64,000 bases of DNA. Origin: Coprinopsis marcescibilis. Taxonomy: Eukaryota; Basidiomycota; Agaricomycetes; Agaricales; Psathyrellaceae. This document shows, piece after piece, positions 10,421 to 21,341 of the stretch (the first letter of the stretch is position 1; the number at the start of each line of letters is the position of its first letter). The position numbers were made by a program, and so were the translations under genes. The notes below the pieces were generated by a model. It was not told the DNA's origin. It did no database searches and was given only the letters and a program-made list of their open reading frames with translations. The stretch covers positions 27,497 to 91,496 of the forward strand of contig ML210267.1 in the NCBI GenBank assembly GCA_004369085.1, written 5' to 3'.

Positions 10421-11876
10421 ATGGATACTCAAGCTCAATCTCAAATGACTATTGAAGCCTCAGCAGAAGGAGAAGGAGTGCAAAAAGCAGGGGAAGGCCC
10501 TGATCCCAAACCCATATCTTCCGGTGAGTAGTCACCGTACCTGTGCACGGCCCTGACAGTGAAAACAGCCCCTAACGCGCAATATCCAGATAAATACGAC
10601 GAGCTCGTGCACTACTTCAAATACGCCTCATCGTGCTACATCTTGTTCTGCCCAAAGCCATGCGGAAACACGCTAGTCACCACCGTACGCCTCCCAGTTT
10701 AAGGCTGACCAGTTTCTGACGAGTCTGACCACTCTGCCCTCCTAGTTCTCCAATGCGATGACAGACATCCAAGGCTTCATCGCACGAGACATGCACCGCA
10801 AAGAGCTCGTCGTCGCGTTACGCGGAAGGTTAGTAGCTGTCACGGATTCTCCTGGTACCAGTGACCGACGAATGCACCTGCAGCGCCTCGGTAGTGGACA
10901 TTGTCCTAGACGGCCAAGTCCTTCTGGTCCCATTTATGGCCCCTGGAATCAAAGCTCCTAGTACGTGTCATCCGCCTTCCATGTATATTCTCCTCACGTA
11001 CCACACGCCCACAGCCGGAGTCCGAGTCCACGCAGGGTTCCTAACTGCGTGCGTCCCAATTACAATACGTCCCACTAACAATCCAAATACCCATTCTCAC
11101 ACTCCCACAGATGGGACTCGGTCGCCCTCCAGGTCCTCGCAATCCTCAAAGTTCAACTCAAAGCACACCCCGACTTTACTCTTGTAACAACCGGACACTC
11201 ACTCGGCGGTGCAATCGCCCTTCTCGCCGCTCTCTCCCTCCACGGAACATTTTCTGCAAGCCCAGTCAGAACCTACTCGTATGGTGCTCCTAGGACAGGT
11301 GTACGTGCTCGCTTTCCTTCAATGCTCAACCCATCTCATATCCTGCGCAGAATAAGATATTTGCTGAGTATGTGAACGGCCTTTTCCACGACAGAGCGCA
11401 CAGGGGTAAGATCGACCCTTTTTTCGAGTCCGTCCAAGCAATCTCTAACCAAATATGTAGTGGTCCACGGACATGACGGGTAACTATACACCACACCCTC
11501 TCTTCAACATGCACCCCCCTAACCCTTTTACTCCGCATCCAACCAGTGTGCCAACCATTATACCCGCATCTTTAGGCTATCACCACCACGGTAATAATAC
11601 CCACATCGTCCCCGGCCCATCTCGCCCACTCACCCGAACCCCCGTAGGCATCGAGTACTGGCAGAACGGCAAACCACCCTCCGCAAAATGCACAGTAGAA
11701 TGCGATATTTCGGGCGAAGATCCCAAATGCTCCGCATCGGTCCCGACGAAGGGTGTCACAGTCGACCATACAAACGTGCGTCTAGGCTTCCAATGTTCTG
11801 AGGTTATACAGAGGCTGATACCAGTATGTATTTTTAGTACTTTGGAATCCTAGTATCGACGCCGTTCTGCCTATAA
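10421..11876 (+). CDS. Class 3 lipase
   Basis: Ten exons (10421-10523, 10590-10684, 10746-10828, 10884-10960, 11015-11048, 11111-11300, 11351-11405, 11461-11479, 11547-11775, 11838-11876) splice to 307 residues without a frame error. TTGHSLGGA holds the nucleophile serine of the alpha/beta hydrolase fold, HDGVPTIIP the catalytic aspartate (usual DxVP motif), and YHHHG/GIEYWQ the region of the catalytic histidine side. [13 protein letters not shown] and [10 protein letters not shown] are further class 3 lipase signatures. Paired cysteines (CTVECD, CSAS) resemble those of secreted members. The N-terminus is polar and acidic with no signal peptide, so either the product is intracellular or an upstream exon is missing. 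It would hydrolyse acylglycerols or similar esters. Its 3' end overlaps the convergent CK2 gene. Confidence 0.9.
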
Positions 11877-13432
11877 CGAAGAGTGTTTCTTCGGGCTGAA
11901 CGAACGGAATAAAAGAGCCAAGGAAACGTTTATAATTTTCTTTATACTGCAGAATACAATAATGGTACCCAATCAACGAAAGAACCATCTTAAGCAGCCG
12001 CTCCCCGACTCGCAGCTTCCTCCAACCCCTCCAACCTCGCAACCTGTCTACAAAAAAATCAGCAGCACACTCAACTCTGCCAAACACATAAACCCACCTA
12101 TCCCTAATCGCCTCCTGCCACCTCTGCAACTTTGCAATCTCATGCACCTGGAACCCATAAATCTTGGGCCGATACCTATCCGCCTTCATCGCCACACTCG
12201 CCGTACTAATATTCTCTCCTCCACCCTCGGCAACCTCCGTCTCCTCCCTCATCCTGCTCCGCCTATTCCTCGCCTCCGCCTCAGCCTCAGCACCTCCCCT
12301 AGCCGCAGTCCGGCTACTTCCACCCCCATACTCGCTCGGGCCACTCTTGGGTGGGAGGAGGGTAGGGTAGACGAGGAAGAGCAGATGCGGGAAGGTCGTG
12401 CCAAAGTATGCGCCATCAATGGACCCATGTCGCGAGCTCTTGGGCGAATAGAGGTCTTCGCACCGTCCACAGTAGAGCTTGACGCTTTTTTCATATGGTA
12501 TGTCCGTCAGACCGACGGGGAGCAGGCTTTGTTGGTGGCATAGCACGCGCGGGCACCTCCCGAATTCTGCGCGTTTGTATTTCTCCAGCTAGAAGGTTGT
12601 TGTGGGTTTGAGTATGGATAGATGGGTTTGTTGGGTGTGTGACGGTTGAGTGAGATGGATTGGGGTCATGAGTTGGAAGGGTAAGGACGATTGAGATTGG
12701 TTAGGATAAGATCACTGGTAGAACGAGGAAGAACGAAACATACCATCTTCTGCAGCCCCCTCGCAGTAACAATCCATCTCGCATGGATAAGCCCATACAG
12801 CAATCGCGCCTGCACATCCAATGACCCGCGCAGCTCATCTTGAATATCATCATCTAAACAAAGAGCAAAGAGCAAATACAGTTAGTTCCAGCGTCATCCT
12901 CGTTAAACAAACACAACAACAACGCTGCTGCTACTGCTACTCACCCAGATTATCAGTAATCAAATCCAACGCCTGCGAATAATTCGCAACCTCATTATTC
13001 AGCCCTGTAAGGTTGAACCGATCGAGAATGAAATCTTCGTCCACTTCGCAAAAGTATTCGTTGCCTTTGCTGGAGAGGAACCACGAGATCCACTGTTAGT
13101 CCATTAGTCCATATCCAACAGCACATCAGCCATTCGGCAAGTCAGACATCCGTCATCCATCGTCATAGTCAGAGGAGGTGCAGTTGAGCGTCGTCGAGCG
13201 AATGAGCCAGCCGTAATGAGCAAAGCAGCGGTGGTAGTGATCGTCGCATTCAAGAATTGCAGGCAGAAACGCATAAGAATATATATCCCAACGCACAGAG
13301 CAAGAAGGGTTACTGACAGAGCTATATAATGCAAGAAAACATTCGTTTATCAACACCAATCTCCCAGCCCGCAATCATTACAACACGCACCTAGAGTAGT
13401 CCGAATCAGACTCGGATGTAATGTCCTCCACT
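11782..13432 (-). CDS. Casein kinase 2 regulatory (beta) subunit
   Basis: Clear exons are 13092-12945, 12853-12744 and 12588 onward to a stop at 11782. [20 protein letters not shown], the acidic helix, and the zinc ribbon CPRVLC...CGRCEDLY are diagnostic of CK2 beta, which dimerises and docks two catalytic subunits of this Ser/Thr kinase. [16 protein letters not shown] follows. A Glu/Ala/Arg-rich insert of about 50 residues precedes [16 protein letters not shown]. The first exon (about 13432-13391) reads [12 protein letters not shown], matching the usual MEDF...SD start. Its start codon is not directly present, perhaps split by an intron (A|TG), and its junction to the WISW exon is off phase by simple splicing, so the N-terminus is unresolved. 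The last 60 residues may be read-through into untranslated sequence. Confidence 0.85.
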
Positions 13433-14097
13433 GTCCCATAAAGGCCCCGTAAACTCCCTTCTACTTCTGTAGAGGTTTAATGGACTCAACTGGTTAACGT
13501 AGCTTATGGCTGTCCTAGACCACTGGCAGAGGAGAAGTAAGTGGGACGATGAGGAGGAACTTTGAATTGATCGAGGCTGCATTCCTCGTCCGAAAGCAGC
13601 TTTGTCGCGAGGCTTGGTGTTTGACCCTGTTTGATTCGAGGTCCAACAGCTTCTTGCGCCCCTATTTCTCCTGTTCCTCCTAGTTCTGGTCAGTTCTAAG
13701 CGAGAAACAGATAGGAAAATTACCATATCATTAGCCAGAAGTCAGACAGAGCATGTCGAGAAGCTGAGGCAATAGATATGTGAAAGGCAATAATTAATAT
13801 TCCAATGCGGGTCACCTGCTTGCAAGCCTATAGATATATCTTCGTACCCTGTATGATGTGTGATGTATAGTTGTAAATAGATACAGAACGTTCCAAGCCA
13901 ATGCAGAAGAAAATGATACAATATTATCGATGACCGATATGTCAATGAGGGCCGCCATCACGACCAAAATTAGCGATGCAGGGGGAGAAGTATTACGGGC
14001 CAAAACATTATTAAAGAAAAGAAAGAGTGACAGTTTGCACCACAAAGCGAAGGACAGCAACCAAGCAGCCAAAGCTCCAACGACCCAGACGATTCAT

Positions 14098-17000
14098 TTA
14101 AGAATCCCAAATCGCACCAAAGGCCGGAATGCCACGGCTCATCATCCCATACACCACCTTCTGCGTCAACGGCTCGTTCGAAATAATCGCAACAGCCTCA
14201 GCATCAAACTCCTTCACAAGCCTCAACACCAGCTTGACCATATCAGGCTTTCCATGCTTGCGAGTATCTGCACCAAACACGTCAGAATCGACACTCTGAA
14301 AACGCCAGGAGACAACATACCGTAGATAACAGCCTCAGGGTTGGCCTCCAAGATCGAATCGCACAGCTTGTCTCCAAAAGTCTCCCTGACGTTCGGTGCA
14401 GTCCACAACACGCGCATGGGGATCCTCTTCTCGAAAATCGCAGGCGCACACGGACCGATGCCAGACCCGGTAGCAACGACGACCATTCGCCTGAACATGG
14501 GCACGAGCTTGAGGACACCATAAGTCGGGACACCCTTGACCCACAGCTTGGTCGGGGGGCTGTTGATGTGCTTGCTGGTCCAGTCACCCGCGCGACTGAC
14601 AACGATAGAGTATCCAGTGCGTCCAGGAATGGGGATCGCGGCGAATCCGTGCCATTCCTTAAGAGGAGCGTCGGAGACACGGACAAAGGTACCGGCGTCG
14701 GGAGTGACTAGAACAAGGAATCAGAACACGGAAAAGATAGAAGAGGGCATAGTAATGGATACACACCACCATAGTTGAACCACAATCGGACAGCGTGGTT
14801 GGAGAGGACCTCGGGGATAACCTCAACCTTGCGGAGACGGAACCAGGGCCAGATGATGGAGCAGGTCAAAATCACCACGAGCCAGAATTGGGGGGACTTG
14901 AGGAGGGTCTGGCCGAGAGTCTGGCCTTCGGGCATGTAGTCGATGGTGAGGAACATGAACTGAGCCAACAAGTTAATTCACGGGGTAATCATCAGGGGCG
15001 TAGGAGAGGCTCACCTGAACCCAGACCAAAGCGAGAGCGGACCATCCAAGGAATCGATGGGTGTTTTCAAAGGTGTCGTGCATCTTCTTCCTGAGGGCAG
15101 GGAAGGCAAAGACGAGGATACCGAGGATTTCAGCCAAGATGATGTAGGTGACGGTGACAGTGCGGACGGAGGTCTAAATGAGGCGTGTTAGACAGGGTCG
15201 CATCGTTAGAAGGCGGGAGAACATTACCTTTCCCTTGTTGATCATTTCCTTGGTGGCCTGAGCAGTGAAAGCGCAGAGCCAGAGGAAGGCAGAGACACCA
15301 GCGCCAGAGTGGATACCACCGATAGTATAGATCCTAGCCGCAACACGTCGAATAACCAAGGGCCATCTAAAGCATCGTCGCAATCAGTCACAGCACGAAG
15401 CCATTTGCGAAAAGAGCACGTACGAAGAGGGAATAGCAGTGAAGATCGTAAAGAGAGTGTTGATGACGATTTCTTGCCTCATGAGGACACCGATGAAGAC
15501 ATTCGCCACGACAATCCCACCGAGCCTGTTTGCATCATAATCCTTTTTGACCAGAACCCAGATGAGCAACGCCACGTTGACGAGGAAGACGACACTGAAC
15601 AAGCGTCTGTAGAGCGAGAACACCTGGTGGCGCAAGTTGCGAACAACACGACCTTGCGTCTTCTGGGGCTGGTCATCCTCTTCGTAGCCAGACCAAATGT
15701 ACTCTTGCTTCTCGATGGCGGAGGAAGCCGAGGAGTCGACTTCCTTGATATGCGAGCCGACGATGGTTGAGGCTGCTGTCGAGACCAAGCTGTGGTCGGA
15801 GGCACGGTGCGGGAGGGTCGGAACCCGGGTATTTTGGGGCTGGGAGACGATGGCGGGTGGGAGGGTGATCCAGGCTGCGGCCGCAGGGGCAGTGGTAACG
15901 GGCTTGGAATCCTTTTCATCAGTCTTTGAATCGATGGCCATTTGGCGCAGGATCCTCTTGTCGGTCTTTCCATTGCTATAACAGATGGTCAGAGTGAATC
16001 AGGGATGATAATCGCGATGATAAACATACGCAGTCTCAGGGAACCCGTCGAGGATGAGGTACTTGGTCGGCACAGCATAGTATGGCTGAATCTTGGATGT
16101 GGCAGCTTTGAGATCCTCGGGGTTCAGGTGACCAGGAGTGGCAAATCCCCAAAGCTCGCCATCAATCAAGAGGGCAGCTGCGGCCTTGACTCCGTGGGCA
16201 GTCTGTCCAATGTCATTAGCACATCTTCGAGCAGCAATACAAGTTTCGTATACGTACCTCCATCGCAGTGGAAACACCATCAAGCTCAACTCGGAATCCC
16301 TTAATCTTGACCTGGCTGTCAATTCTCCCCAAATGGATCAAACTTCCATTGGAGTGCCAGCGACCCAAGTCACCGGTGTTGAACATGTACGAGCTGGGAA
16401 GCAGACAGACGTCAATCAGTGTGTTCAGCCGGGAACGGAGAAGCACATACCCATCATCAGCGAAAGGGTCAGGAACATAACGCTCTGCAGTCTTGTCGGG
16501 GAGGTTAAGATATCCTTTGGTCACACAGGCACCACCACCCCACATCACACCGGGCTCGCCAATTGGCACAGGACGCATATTCTCATCCAGGATGTAGACA
16601 GTGTTGTTCGGGGTTGGTCCACCGATGGTAACGATCTCGCCAGGGACGTGAAGCTGGAGAGTGTTGACAATGGTAACCTCAGTGGGGCCGCATCCATTGT
16701 AAAAGTTCACTCGGGTTCCCCAGGCATCCGCGATGTCTGATAGAACGAAAATCTAAGCGTTATGATACGATGGTCGGATGGGTTGGTATGCTTACACTTG
16801 GGGCAGGCCTCACCAGCAACGATGACCGACTTGAGGTTGGGATAGTCGGCGGGGTTGTGAGGGGCGAGCATGGATGGGGTAGAAAACAGGATGTCGACCT
16901 TCCTCATGGTAGCCTTCCACTCCTTGGAGGACTTGCCTCGAAGACAGAGAGTCGCGCCGTTGACGATAGAGCCAAGAAGTTCCCATGCAGCAAAATCAAA

Positions 17001-17789
17001 GGAGATGTTCAACATCTGAGAGACACGAATGCCAGCTTTCATGCCAAGGGTACCAGGAGAAGTGCAGAGCACTGAAGGCAGATTAGCTAAATTGGTAATG
17101 TTGAAAGACAATCCGCAACTCACAGTTGGTAACGTTTCCGTGAGTGACATTAACGCCCTTGGGAGTACCGGTAGTCCCTAACGAACAAGATAAGCAAGAT
17201 GTAGAAACATGTTAACAAAAAGAAGCTTACCGCTGGTGTAGATGACATATACAGAGTTCCTAGGGCTAGCAAAATCGCGAGGCTTGACGCAGTGGTCGAC
17301 GTTGTGGCTTCGGCAAACTACCTCGTCCAGGTATACGATCTCGGGTCCGGAACCCTCGACGCGGTGTTGGAACTTGCGGAGGGTAAGGATGACGGTAGGT
17401 GCCGAGTCCTTGATGGCGTGCTTCAAGGTGCTGTCGGAAACGACGTTGCCATCGAGCGGAATGTAGGCAGCGCCGGCCTTGAGGACACCCAAAATACCCG
17501 TGAGGATCAAAGGCACCCGCTCGACGACGAGGCAGACGCGGGATCCAAGGTTCACCCCCGACCCACGGAGGCGGGTGGCCAGACAGTTGGCTTGACGGTC
17601 CAACTCGGCATAGGTAACCTGCTTTTCGAAGTCCTCGACGGCAATCTCGTTGGGGTTGGTCCTAGCATGGAACTCGAATGCTTGATGGACTGTCTGGAAA
17701 GGAACGAAGACTTTAGCTCCTTGCCCATACTTCCAGAAGAGGGCTTGGTCGGCAGGGGAAAGGTGAGCAAGAAGATCTGCTGAGCCCAT
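14098..17789 (-). CDS. NRPS-like adenylation domain fused to ferric-reductase-like oxidoreductase
   Basis: Twelve exons (17789-17231, 17177-17124, 17071-16796, 16736-16451, 16393-16258, 16202-16030, 15975-15424, 15366-15228, 15173-15015, 14959-14767, 14707-14321, 14267-14098) keep one frame and give 1027 residues. Residues 1-505 are an adenylation domain: YTSGTTGTPKG (A3), YNGCGPTE (A5), FNTGDLGRW (A7), GRIDSQVKIKGFRVEL (A8) and NGKTDKR (A10). No carrier domain with an attachment serine follows; instead there is a Pro/Ala-rich linker, then several membrane helices (about 610-830) containing IHSGAG and THRFLGW, whose histidines could ligate haem. The C-terminal 190 residues look like FAD/NAD-binding ferric reductase (GDWTS, TGSGIGPC). 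This would activate an acid as adenylate and move electrons in a membrane. I know no characterised function for this architecture. Confidence 0.88.
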
Positions 17790-17853
17790 TGCTGCTGATC
17801 TGCTGAGACTGTCGAGGAGGAGATGGGGAACATTTGGCAGAAATGGGGTCTGG

Positions 17854-17860
17854 CTTTATA
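17854..17860 (-). promoter_or_regulatory. TATA-like box of the adenylation-reductase gene
   Basis: Read on the minus strand the bases are tataaag, about 65 bases upstream of the ATG at 17789. Confidence 0.45.
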
Positions 17861-18937
17861 GTTCTTTGGGTCCCCGTATCTCTGGCAAAGTTCTTAGCTA
17901 TGATTCGGCGTAAGACCATCTTGAAGAGAAGCCCCTCAGGTCCCACTTCGGTGAGCGTAGGCGATGGTTCCGAGCACATAACAGTGATAAGCCAAGGTCG
18001 CATAATCGTAGTAGGGTCTGGAGCGGGGATTATCCCACCGAGGCAACAAACCATTAATCAGCCCGTAGACTCCAGAACAGTCCATTAGTTCGGTATTGGA
18101 ACGTAGTCTCGCCGCGATATAAACATTAAAGCAGTAGAAATGAACAGGACTTGAGTGATACTGAGTCGATCCCTGTCGTAGTCGAGATCAAAGAGCGGAG
18201 CACGCGACGCGGCTAACTCACTCTGTATTTGCTTCTGTTTTTTGCCACTGTCAAACTCTGGATATGGTTCCCACAGCCCTCCATCATCTCCCCACCGAAC
18301 ACTCAGGATATAATCATTATGAAATACTTGGTAAGTTGCTAACCAGGGTCTCTTGATAGGCTAGGGCGCTCGGGATGGTACAATGGTCTTTCGGCGCTTG
18401 GCAACATCAAGGCTGTGTGACAAAAATCGTCGTTCGGTCCTCGAGGCATATCTACCCCGAAGCGTCCATGCAGAGATCATCGTGTTCTTCAAGACAAATG
18501 CGTATTGACTTTCTTCTTGACTTCTTTTGAGTACCTGAACGTGCATAAGCATGCAATTCTTCATCTGCTCCAGGGGTTTTGATTGAACTTTCCCCCTGAT
18601 TATCCTCCAGCCATAAAACTTGGATATTTCGCGGAAAATGGATCTTATCACCTCTGGAGATCTCCAGCATCTCTGGGGACCTTTTTTATCCCCCGCATGG
18701 TTCTGTCAGCACAGTATGAAACCCGACGCCGAGTGGAAACCTGCGGAAACCTCCCCCGCCTTCCCCGTGTGAGGATAGCTTGGCAAGGATTCCACATGGA
18801 CCCCTAAGTCAAAGTAAGTGCAAACAAAACGGCAGTGACCGATCAAGCAAGTTTCCCTTTTCGACCAAGTCCACGATCTTCCAAGTCCCAACACCCCAAT
18901 TCTAGGCAAATTGGTCTTTGCCCTGGCGGCTGTAGCT
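17861..18937. other. Divergent intergenic region
   Basis: Separates the start of the adenylation-reductase gene (-) from the start of the release-factor gene (+). A 96-codon minus-strand frame at 18361-18651 shows no recognisable domain and I leave it out. Confidence 0.35.
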
Positions 18938-19714
18938 ATGCTCGCATTTCTCAACGGCAAGACTCTAGTGGCGTGCTCAAGGATCCCAGCGCAGGCCCTA
19001 TTCAGACTCTATTCGACGAAACCCTTGCCAGCACCACCCGCTATTTCATCCGTCCCCCAAGCCGGGTCCGAAGACTCATCACATGTCGTTGCATGGGCCA
19101 ACTCGTTCAGAAGGTTACCCGCCGAGTCTCTTAAAGACGCTCCAGGCGTTACTCTGACATTCTCTCGAAGCTCTGGACCAGGAGGCCAGGTGAGTGTTCT
19201 CTTATTAAAAAGTTGGAAATAGGTATTGAACAAGTTGGTCGCATAGAATGTCAACAAGGTAAACACCAAAGTCACCTTACGTTGCAACCTAAACTCGGCA
19301 TGGATCCCTCAGTGGGCCAAAGAGGACTACGCCAAGTCGGTACGGTGGAATTTGGCTTACATCCCACCCGGTGTTTTCTGACGATCATCTCCGAAAGTCC
19401 CACTACGTATCCTCTTCGCACACTCTGCTCTTGACATCAACCTTCACCCGATCACAAGCACAGAACATTAGCGACTCGCTGTCTAAAGTACGAAGAGTCA
19501 TTCTTTGCTTTCATGAACGCCAACTTACAATGCGCTTCAGCTGAAGGAGCTCATCCTTTCGGTCGCACTGTCTCGCATCAAGAACCCGACATCTGAGGCC
19601 ACGCAGAAACGAGTCACCAATCATATCAAAGCCGAAAACGCGCGCAAGAAAGCCGATAAGCAGCACCGAAGCAGTATCAAACAAAACAGGTCGGTATCTC
19701 GCCGATGGGACTAG
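18938..19714 (+). CDS. Mitochondrial ICT1-type peptidyl-tRNA hydrolase/release factor
   Basis: Four exons (18938-19189, 19247-19339, 19398-19487, 19541-19714) encode 202 residues. The N-terminus (MLAFLNGKTLVACSRIPAQA) is hydrophobic, basic and free of acids, as expected for a mitochondrial presequence. FSRSSGPGGQNVNKVNTK carries the GGQ motif (residues 82-84) that inserts into the ribosomal peptidyl-transferase centre and triggers hydrolysis of peptidyl-tRNA. There is no codon-recognition domain; instead the tail is rich in Lys/Arg (ENARKKADKQHRSSIKQNR), as in ICT1/Pth4 and bacterial ArfB, where it reads an empty mRNA channel. The role is rescue of stalled mitochondrial ribosomes. The length fits the family. 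Confidence 0.92.
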
Positions 19715-21341
19715 CTACGAGGACGAACCAAGCGATCCTTGTCTCTGGCCTCCCCGCACAGGGTCGGTCCTTCAGCATCCACCGCGATGAACGACGGACA
19801 ACTAACTTTGAGGGCAATACCTTGATATGGTTAACTTTACCGGTCAACCTCCTACATGACCCACCGTCGCATACTGAAGCAGGCGCATTTTGGTCGCCAC
19901 TACAGATTAACCAAGTGCGGCAGTGCTGACGTATGGACGATGAATTCATTGTCAAGGCAAGCCGACTCGTGATAGAAGACGCTCATCCGTCGCCATATCT
20001 TTGGTGGACTGGTGTCTTTTCCATTAATTGCGGGTCCGAGTGCCTCTCAGTGACTAGTCCTTCGATGCGTAACAATTGGCTCCCTCCTTCGCTGGCGAGA
20101 TGTCGATTCACTGCTACTATCACAAGATTGAAATTCAGGCTGTCCTATCAGCGCTAGGTCCTCCCTAGATAAATAGTCAAGCGAAAAGGTGTTTATCTCA
20201 AGTACTCACCATTCTAGAAGTCAATTCAAATGATTCGTGTGCACAGTTTAGATCTCTCAACCAGCCAATCATATACGCCATAATTGATGATGGTTATAAA
20301 GCCAAAGGGAAGCGATAATCATTATTTGTGCTCATGGAAACCTTAATTATGCACTACAATTAGTAAGCACCTGGGCGCTAATTTGAAGAGGTGAGCAAAT
20401 GAAAGTAGCCCCTGGTGCCCTGTTTAATTATCCTTCAAAAAGTATATACAATGACGACGGCCTGACGTGAATTATTTCTGAGCATGGTCTGGGATTCAGC
20501 GGGGTCAATGCGAAGGCTACTAGAAGCATTTGAAAGCGACTGGAGTCCAAACCTGTAGCCTTCTGTGGCCTGGATGGGCGATCGACAGCATCGTCACTGT
20601 GCTATCGGGTACATCTCCAAGTCTTCGTGACTCGTCAAGATAACCAGAGCTTATCCATCTATGCAAAATCGCTGCGAGTAAAAGCAGGGACCACCCTCTC
20701 GGTTTGCAGTGCACCTGAGAAGGAGTCTGATATTATCCAAATGATCACACATCCGAGGCAGCATTGAATATTGATCAGTACATAGTACCAGACGAGTCAC
20801 AACCCTCCACACCGGGATACACCTGAAACAACAAGAGCCAACGCGAAGGCGATGTATTTGCATCATCATCTGCATAGGCAGGTAGTATAGCATATCCAAT
20901 CAGATCTACAAGATCAGCCACTGGCAGTGCGCATCTTCGCTGAGACAGGGGCACATAGCGCGACCAAGGGCCTCACCCACTTCGAATTGGCATCGTTCTA
21001 TTTATACTCACCCTGCTGCGTTTCACGAACAGCCCACTGGCACACACGTAGCAGCCATGCGCACTCGTGTAATTCTTAGATTGTTGATGCGTTGGCTATT
21101 ATTGTCGCGATCTTCGATGACTTGTTAAGAGATATTGCCAGCGTTGGACCTGCATAAACATTTCACCAATATGCACCTCCACGCACAAATCACTCTAAAC
21201 CGTCAAACACCCATCGCTAAAATGTTCCATTCCATAAAATGCTTTACTATACACAAACAAAGTCTGGTCGAGTAAAATCCACACGACAAGAGCCCAAAAA
21301 GCGCGCACGAAGAATGACAGACGCAGGGCCATCCAAGCACC
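19715..21341. other. Long intergenic spacer without a visible gene
   Basis: About 1.6 kb between convergent gene ends (release factor and Erv41-like gene). Only short frames with no recognisable domain are present, and no repeats stand out. Confidence 0.4.

Noticed and set aside
14098..19714. Secondary-metabolite cluster around the adenylation-reductase gene
   Set aside because: Neighbours are a CK2 subunit, a lipase and a mitochondrial release factor; no P450, methyltransferase or regulator is present.
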